This document shows positions 57,249 to 64,000 of a stretch of 64,000 nt of DNA, in pieces. This DNA is from Reticulascus tulasneorum (Eukaryota; Ascomycota; Sordariomycetes; Glomerellales; Reticulascaceae): positions 1,922,001 through 1,986,000 of the forward strand of contig LSAX01000007.1 of the NCBI GenBank assembly GCA_001557505.1. Direction: 5' to 3'. The stretch's first letter is position 1, and every line of letters starts with the position of its first letter. The notes beneath the pieces were generated by a model that saw nothing but the letters and a program-made list of their open reading frames with translations, was not told the origin of the DNA and did not search any database. The position numbers and the translations under genes are program-made.

Positions 57249-59910
57249 ATGGAAAAGTACAGCTGGGCTCGGGCTCAAGCCAGGGCGGAGGCGCCGAGGG
57301 ATAACAGCCCATCAATTGTCCCGGAAGTCAAAGGTGGTTCATTCTCGGAGCGCACTCATAATGCGCAAGAAGACCCTCGATCCAAGAGACTCAGCAATAT
57401 CTTGCAGTTTCTAGAGCCTAGGTCTAGGCCATCTAGCATCAACTCCATGGCTGCCAGCAGCTCGCGGGCCAGCAGCCCCTTGTACACCTACGGCACGAAT
57501 GCCTCCTCTGATACTGGGTGTGCCTCCACTATGGGCACTGAGGCGCTGCCGACGACACCAGAAATGTCGAAAAGGAAGACAGCATGGTTTGAGATTCCAT
57601 CCAACGGCGACGGCGACTCGGCCGGCTCCCCGCGCCGAAAGTTAGGCGATTCTCTGCCGTTGCGACTGCAGTCTCATACCGGTGGATCTGGCTCCACGAC
57701 GGCGATTCGGAGCAACGCCGGTGTTCGATTGCAGGCGGAGCTCCGTCGTGCTCGGTCCCAGACAAGCATGGAGGAAACAATTACCACCGGCCCCGCCCGC
57801 CACCAACACGATGCGGCCAAAACCCTGAGGTATGTGCGTTCTGGCTCCCATCCCTGTTTTGCTCCCTGTAATTGAATTCGATGGCCAGTTCTAGACAAGA
57901 GCGCAACTCTTGGCAAGCTGGAGCGCAGTCTACTGGACTGTTAGAGCATCTCCAGCCGAGACAGACCCCTGTGGTTTCGCCTCAGCACGTTGACAGGTCG
58001 AATGTGTATCAATTGACCGACATGATGTCGGAACTGATACTAGAGAAAGGATGGGGAATAAGCATGGAGGATGTCTCAGATCCTGAGGACATACGGCTGC
58101 CCATCCAGCAACTGATGCAGGAACTTTCGCAAGTCATCAACCCTCTTACGATCCGTCAACACCATGCAAGCCTCCAAATCCCAGTAGCCAGATATGGACA
58201 ATCTGGCAACTCAGCCCAGCAAGTCAGTTACTTCGGTGGCCCGAATAGCGCCCCATCTGGCGGGTCTGCCAAGCGGAAGAACCACCAGAGCCAACGAGAA
58301 GATGATGATGCTGGCGCTTTCAGGCGCGATGACGACGATGGAAAAGACCAGCGACACGACGGAAGCCGGAAAATGGCAAAGCTCGAAACATGTACCAAGT
58401 ATAGCTGCCCATTCAGAAAACGCAACCCAGCAAGATTCAACGTTCGCGATCACTCTGCATGTGCGAATACTTCGTACAGCAATATTTCCAACCTCAAGTG
58501 GGTTCTTTCAATATTCACCTGGTCCTCGCAGGCGCATTTCTCTAATCGTTTGCTTCATGAATTTTTTCAGGAAGCATATCAAGATCTACCACGGTCCGCA
58601 AAACGAATGCGAGAGGTGTCGTGCATCTTTTCCTTCGGAGGACGAATTACGTCAGCATAAGATGCTTCCGAGTAATGAGATGTGCGAGGTCAAAAAAGAT
58701 AGCCCGGCGTCTCAAAACAACAGTGGCGGGGAGAAATGCAATCCCGAAGACGGCATTTCACATAGGGTGAAGGAGAAGCTCGAGGGCAGGCAGAAGCAGA
58801 ATCAGATCATGACCTGGAACAAGCTTTGGATAACTCTGTTCCCAAACGACAGAGATGATGATATACGGCTTCCAGGTATGTCCGTCGCCAAGGACTCCTA
58901 CGTTAATGGATGACCAGACTAATCATGTTGTAACCACTGTAGATTTCGTCTATCCAGTCGTTGCTGAGCTCCATGAGGTTCACGCGCTCCTCAGTGGTGC
59001 AATGAAGGACTTGAACGGCAGGCTCGTCTCCGAAACTGAAAGTATTCTCCGCCAAATGGAATTGTCTGGCCCGACCGAAGGCGCTGGGCGGCGCATTAGT
59101 GAAATGCTTCTTCGTATGGTTATGATGCTCCACAAAACTCACTGCAAGGACTTCGAGGACAAAATCGTCAACAGCGACTCTACTCCGTCGGCTATTGAAA
59201 GTGTACCAGATCTCGGTCGTCCAAGTCGAAGTCAGCGAGCATCGAGTTCGACACCAGCCGCGGCGAGCCCTGACTTCGCCTCCGAGAAACAACCGGAGCA
59301 GTTCTATCGCCAGATAGAGCCCCAAGGCTCCTCGGACACTGCTGGACTTGGTAAAGTACACCCGCAATCTAACGCCTCGTCTACCAGTCACAGAGAACGG
59401 CCAGAATCGATGCGTTTAAATCCTGTCCCGCAACCACCACAGAATTCTGCTCATCCAACTCTTGCCAGAACGTCCAGTTATGCTCAGTTCAATGGCTCTC
59501 ACACAAAACCCCCGCCATCCATGTCCTATGCTCAGGTATCCAGGTTAGAATATGGTCGTGGCCAGGCTCCGCAACAGCAACCGACTTTGACTTCCCAGCC
59601 TGACGGCAGGACGCCCGTACAGCATCGAGCAAGCATTTCTGAAGGTCTTCCAAACTCCGATAGCCTACAGCCTAGATGGATGTCTAGCGCAAATAATCGG
59701 CTGTACACCCAGAATTCGCAGAACATGGACCCGTACGCGGGACCACTGTTGACCAGGTCGGCCGCTGGAGCGCATGGCTATGGGACGGCAGTTGGAGAAA
59801 CCGTTACAACTAAGTCCAATGAGCCAAAGAACAGTTCGAACAGAGCCAATCGACGCACAAACCCGAAGGCTGGATACAACAGTCTAGATATTATCGACAA
59901 TTTTATCTAG
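57249..59910 (+). CDS. C2H2-like zinc-finger protein of the fungal CPF/LFP type
   Basis: Exons 57249-57829, 57889-58497, 58571-58875 and 58943-59910, all phases matching, give 820 residues. The first 350 residues are low-complexity Ser/Pro/Arg-rich, with an acidic patch near 345. Around 360-430 a paired zinc-finger region reads CPFRKRNPARF...C, then NLKKHIKIYH, then CERCRASFPSEDELRQH. After this comes a WNKLWITLFPND segment, the usual companion of this finger in fungal proteins, and a region with acidic and helical character. The last 250 residues are Gln/Ser/Pro-rich. It is likely a nuclear protein; whether it binds DNA is unknown. It is convergent with MTC5. Confidence 0.87.
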
Positions 59911-60596
59911 TGAGAGGGGTTGAGATGCCTGGGTCGAATAAAAACCCAACGAGGATATACCACACGATTCGCTGTGGAAAGCTGCAATAACTCATAATGG
60001 ATGCTAATGGAGCCAAACTACATGGCTAGCCTTTAGTTGTATGGTTGTAGCGTCAAATGACGGATTCCCTTGAACAACTGGGGCTACTCAGCGCAGCGGG
60101 GCTGCCAACCACACATACTTATATCCTCTTCAATGCTCCATCACGCTGCAGGGGCCAGCAACAATGGAATAGATAAAGAGGGAACAATATAAGCGGCAAG
60201 AAGTAAACGAGGAGATACTCGATGGAAAAGTTTCTAGTGAGGGAATGGATGAGCTCATCCAACTGTTTTGCTGAGGCGGTTGTTGGGCCAGATGCGCAGC
60301 TTCTGGGCCTAAAGGTATGCCGGATGAAGGCTCGAACATAAACCGTGGCGGCGTGTGACGAAACTTGGTAAAGAGGCTATAACTGCCCTGCAAGTTCACG
60401 TCAGGCTAGCTTGCGTGGGCAGTCACGAGAAGTTGTGCCAAATAAAATCCAACCTAGTCTTGGTTAATCAAGTAAGTGGCCAACAGCAAGTATGTATCTT
60501 GGCCGGTTATTCACACACGTGGACAAAGTGACTTATATACATTATTATGTTTGGCATCGTGTTGTACAAGGCCGATCGTACACGTATCCATTGAGA
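59911..60596. other. Convergent spacer
   Basis: Nearly 0.7 kb between two 3' ends, with an 89-codon minus frame lacking any domain. Nothing else was recognised. Confidence 0.4.
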
Positions 60597-63500
60597 TCAT
60601 GATCTCGTCCTCCAACTTGTAGTCCCATTCCCTCTCCTTCTCAAGTTCGACCCAGCACGAGACCAATCCCCAGCCGACTTCTTCAATCGGTTTCCCAAAC
60701 TCAGTCTCGCAGCACTCATCACCGCCCCCGACCCCGTGCCTGCACCTTGGCCTTGCATTCGGGACGGTATCCCCGCGCTAGAGGCCACGCTCTCCCAGTC
60801 CTCCCTTTCCACCACGTCGTCACCCACGTGCTCCAGAGCAGAAGCAGGCAGCATGGAACCAATCAGCCCCTTGACGGGGCCATTTCCTTTACGAAGGGCG
60901 CCCATCATAGCTGCCCATGTCTCGACTTGGCCATTCCCGGCCTCTTCTACACAGTTGCATTCGTCGCCGGCTGGACAGAAGAACTCGCCTTGGGAGTGCC
61001 ACTCAGCGAGACAGGCATCATGGCTTGCGCACCCGCACCCTAGACAAGGCGGATACAGCGCGTCGACGGGTTCGTGGCAGTATACGCATCGAAGCTGAGC
61101 TTGGATCCTTCGACAACGATCGCAAGTGCCGACTGCACCGCCAACTCGTGAGGCCGTGGCAGAAGTGTACTTTACCGGCTCAAGTTGTGTCTCGTGGATG
61201 CAACATATACCTGTAACGTCGAGACCGCGGCCGGACGTGATGAGAAATTGGAGCTGCTCTTTCTTGCCAAGAATGATGGGAGAGCTATTATGTTGATGGT
61301 GCGAGGTCATTGTTGCTGCATCGTTGATGCTGAAGGAATCGTGGAAGCTGCCCTCCATGGTGCCAGCCAGGTCTTCCTTGAGGACGTTGAACTTCATAAT
61401 CTCGAGACGTGCGAGTGGCTGGTTCCACATCTGAAGCATCTCTGCGTAGGCATACCGGTAGCTGGCGTACATGTAACTGCGACTGGGCTCCAGGAGAGGC
61501 GCAGTCAACCATCCATCGTCATCAAAGATTGTCTGATCCTCCATATGAACCGACACCCCAACAGGGACGAGAGATAGCAGCTCTTCCCTATAGCCCTCGT
61601 CGTCAGAGACCGAGGTTCTCGCAGTCCCACTATCTGCTGACATGGTTGAAGCCCGCCAGGTAGCACTGGCCGCAGGAGCGAGGTTGCTCAGAATGGTCTC
61701 TGCCGGACTGAGACGTTTCTTGCCGTGGGTAGGTGGCGACGAAGAGGTGGTGCCTACGGTAAAAGAGCGAGAAAAGTTGATGGCGAAGCTGGAGGTAAGA
61801 CCAGAGTTCATTCTCTGAATAGTTCGGCCACTCGGCGAGGTAGACAGGCTTGGTGCTTGGTCAATCTCTGCCAAGTATTCCTTCCCAGATTTGGTGGGAG
61901 GTGTCTCTCCGCAAGAGAATGAATTCGACCCTGGTTCACCAGCCCAAAGTATGTCATCAGATGCTTGGGATCCAGAGTATTGAACGGGTGTGTGAAGCGT
62001 TCTCGGCGTGGTAATAGCAGAATTGCTCTGGCTTTTCCCGCTGATGTTCCACAATGTCGCATCAGTTGGGAAGTAGTCCAATGAGAATGACGGCGCCTTC
62101 ATTGGCAACGGCGTCTCAGGCTGCGTAAGGTGTGACTCGGCATAGGCCACACCATCTTCTGTGGACGACTCGCTAAATATGCATGAAAGCATGGCTAGCA
62201 TTTGAATGTCAGCCATCTTTTCGAAATATTCAAACAAGTCGTCGATGAAATCCCTCGCCAAGGGATGATTGCCCCACTTCACCCGGCCGCTCAGATTCAT
62301 GTCATCGTTAAGGCTCGAATCTGCACGCGATGAAGCGTCGTCACGGAACCGCGCTACTGCATCCCGCGCTATTACCAGAATCGAATTCTTTCGTTGGTCA
62401 TGATCGAGGAGCTCGAGTGGAATGTCTTTACGCAGGAGGAGTGACAGGTATCTCCAGATATCGACTAGATCCAGTCGGGCATACTTCTCAGCGACTTGAG
62501 CGTTGTGTTCGCAGACATCGGCACCATCGCCGAAGATCGCATACTCCTGGGCAAATTCCTTCTTTGCAGGTAACAAGTATGTGATATCGTGGATGGAAAG
62601 TATATTCTTAGGCTTCCCTGGCCGCCTCTTAAGAGAACCTGTGCCAGTTCCAGTACCAACTCCAGTCCCTCCGCCGCTCGAGCGAATGGACCGTTCTTCG
62701 CTCCACGCGCGTCTAAATCTCTGACGAGGTTGATACCATAGGTTCACCTTATGCATCGTAGTCGACTCGGAGTCGGTTGATGAGGACGATCCGTCAGATT
62801 CATCGGAGCTCGACTGGTCATCTGTGGCTGATATCTCGTCGTTGACAAATCTTTGCCTGGGCGGGGAGTCGTGTGCCAGCCGACCAAAGCCAGCGAATAC
62901 GGGTTCGCCCCTGGGGCGTTCTCTAAGGGGTTCTGTTGGTAGAAAGAGGAGAGCCTTTGCTTTCTCTTCCTTGGTGGGGAAGAAACAGACCAATCTCCCA
63001 TCGTTGGAGAACCGTCCTCCGCAGTATCGAGGCAGAGGGGGGATTGTGGGCCGATTGTTCGGTGCTAGAGTGCTATCGATCTCGGTACTCGCAGTAAGCT
63101 CCTGAGACATGGCAGCGGAGCCTCCTGCTGGGATGTCGTTATCGTCATCCTCACTTGAGCTCTCATCGGCCAGTGCATCGAGATCATCGTCCAAGTCCTT
63201 TACGTTGTTGAAGAAGTTTGTACTGGATGCCAGATCAACTTCTCCTAGGAGGTAAGTGAACGCAACATCCAAGCAATTCTGCTTCCGCTGCACGAACTCA
63301 TGCGCGAGTTGATGTATCTCGCGCTCGATCCGCTTGTGAGTGTGTTCAGGCATAAAAGTCGTCTTCTCGACGAGAAATTTGGGGGCTTTCGACTTTGGGT
63401 AATTTGTTGGAATATCCACCTTGATTTTGATGAATATCGACTCCCCATCGACTCCCCAGGGTCCGTTGAGTGATGCATTAAGCGTCAGGCTGTCCATATC

Positions 63501-64000
63501 GATGTGCTCCCACTTCACCTTGGGGAGCTGTGTGCTAATACGAAGGAACTCTTCTTGTATCGTCTCAGGTTCTCCCCATTTATCATCGTCTAGATAGTCT
63601 GAAGTAAACATACTCGAGTCTTTCGAATCAGCGCGCTTTGGAGTGTCGCTGGATGATTTCCTTTTCGTCATGGTAATACCCTTCATCCAGCCGATATGAG
63701 CTTGACTCCGATCCATCTCTCGGTGTGTCGTATTCTTCGCTTTCATCGAGGGGCCTTTCCACCCGACACCCAGTCTGTTGTGGGCCGTCGGCGACGCTCG
63801 CATGCTCATTGTTAGAGCACTTTGTCGATACTGGGTGCCTCCACTTCCTGGCCGGGGATCGCTCATGGTTGCGCTCCTCCTCTCTCGATTTGCATTATCC
63901 TCAACTGTCCGGAAGGTCTTATATGCTGCTCCTTTTCGAGTGATGTTGAGATTCTTTCTCACAGGAGTTCCTTTCTTGTATCCCACAGACTCAAGAATGC
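60597..64000 (-). CDS. MTC5: MTC5/SEA3 (WDR59) homolog, 5' end outside the window
   Basis: A subunit of the SEACAT/GATOR2 complex at the vacuole, which relieves inhibition of TORC1 by the SEACIT/GATOR1 side. The frame is open to the window edge without an ATG, so the 5' end, including the WD40 propeller, is missing. About 1133 residues are visible. The post-propeller motif KGTPVRKNLNITRKGA is near the edge. An RWD domain lies at about 145-260 (KVKWEHIDMDSL, IKIKVDIPTNYP). A C-terminal RING-like zinc domain at about 960-1010 has Cys pairs (CDRC, CVYC, CLGCGC, CPAGDECNC) and ends before a short basic tail. Long Ser-rich linkers separate the domains, as in fungal homologs. No intron is needed in the visible part. 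Name assignment is from architecture. Confidence 0.82.
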   Translation of the reverse strand, partial: ILESVGYKKGTPVRKNLNITRKGAAYKTFRTVEDNANRERRSATMSDPRPGSGGTQYRQSALTMSMRASPTAHNRLGVGWKGPSMKAKNTTHREMDRSQAHIGWMKGITMTKRKSSSDTPKRADSKDSSMFTSDYLDDDKWGEPETIQEEFLRISTQLPKVKWEHIDMDSLTLNASLNGPWGVDGESIFIKIKVDIPTNYPKSKAPKFLVEKTTFMPEHTHKRIEREIHQLAHEFVQRKQNCLDVAFTYLLGEVDLASSTNFFNNVKDLDDDLDALADESSSEDDDNDIPAGGSAAMSQELTASTEIDSTLAPNNRPTIPPLPRYCGGRFSNDGRLVCFFPTKEEKAKALLFLPTEPLRERPRGEPVFAGFGRLAHDSPPRQRFVNDEISATDDQSSSDESDGSSSSTDSESTTMHKVNLWYQPRQRFRRAWSEERSIRSSGGGTGVGTGTGTGSLKRRPGKPKNILSIHDITYLLPAKKEFAQEYAIFGDGADVCEHNAQVAEKYARLDLVDIWRYLSLLLRKDIPLELLDHDQRKNSILVIARDAVARFRDDASSRADSSLNDDMNLSGRVKWGNHPLARDFIDDLFEYFEKMADIQMLAMLSCIFSESSTEDGVAYAESHLTQPETPLPMKAPSFSLDYFPTDATLWNISGKSQSNSAITTPRTLHTPVQYSGSQASDDILWAGEPGSNSFSCGETPPTKSGKEYLAEIDQAPSLSTSPSGRTIQRMNSGLTSSFAINFSRSFTVGTTSSSPPTHGKKRLSPAETILSNLAPAASATWRASTMSADSGTARTSVSDDEGYREELLSLVPVGVSVHMEDQTIFDDDGWLTAPLLEPSRSYMYASYRYAYAEMLQMWNQPLARLEIMKFNVLKEDLAGTMEGSFHDSFSINDAATMTSHHQHNSSPIILGKKEQLQFLITSGRGLDVTGICCIHETQLEPVKYTSATASRVGGAVGTCDRCRRIQAQLRCVYCHEPVDALYPPCLGCGCASHDACLAEWHSQGEFFCPAGDECNCVEEAGNGQVETWAAMMGALRKGNGPVKGLIGSMLPASALEHVGDDVVEREDWESVASSAGIPSRMQGQGAGTGSGAVMSAARLSLGNRLKKSAGDWSRAGSNLRRRGNGTTSWRTRS

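Noticed and set aside
1..64000. CRISPR arrays, operons, Shine-Dalgarno sites
   Set aside because: The DNA is eukaryotic (spliceosomal introns, fungal families); no such arrays or sites apply.

Overview
The window is nuclear DNA of a filamentous ascomycete (Pezizomycotina). The evidence is short introns of about 50-110 bp with GT-AG borders, Zn2Cys6, HET and 2EXR families, pyrimidine-rich leaders, and several proteins found only in moulds. The species cannot be named from the sequence. I resolved 18 protein genes, most by splicing the reading frames by hand. The first base of a long open frame is often GTG or TTG, so starts were moved to the first usable ATG.

Layout. 0.3-8.8 kb: an AKR7-type aldo/keto reductase with a 21-nt internal exon, a HET-domain gene, a 53-residue zinc-ribbon-like gene in three exons, an orphan promoter/leader, and a gene joining a fungal NLR-type N-terminus to ankyrin-like repeats. 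10-21.7 kb: two direct copies of a ~0.65 kb dispersed repeat bracket an island. It holds a divergent pair, a 1261-residue protein (propeller-like head, amphipathic middle, multi-pass membrane tail) and a 619-residue protein that looks P47/OrfX (TULIP)-like, with a decayed gene between them. Both proteins carry the same PGPK proline linker. This pair is the best candidate for an undescribed system. 22.7-28.6 kb: three secreted proteins in a row on the + strand (ADAM-type metalloprotease, M14 carboxypeptidase, six-cysteine small protein). 29.8-37.2 kb: a small unknown protein, a Zn2Cys6 regulator, a four-helix membrane protein and a BCS1-like AAA ATPase. 39.3-48 kb: a secreted CBM-like protein, a second HET gene divergent from a membrane protein, and a cysteine-rich, probably GPI-anchored protein. 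50-52 kb: an MFS sugar transporter behind a cluster of CreA-type sites. 54.3 kb: a 2EXR-like protein. 57.2-64 kb: a C2H2-like zinc-finger protein and the 3' part of MTC5/SEA3 (WDR59), a TORC1-pathway core gene running off the right edge.

Overall, the left and centre read as accessory genome: HET and NLR-like recognition genes, secreted hydrolases, dispersed repeats, gene relics and long gene-poor gaps. The right 7 kb reads as conserved core. No rRNA gene, intact tRNA, CRISPR array or complete transposon was found.
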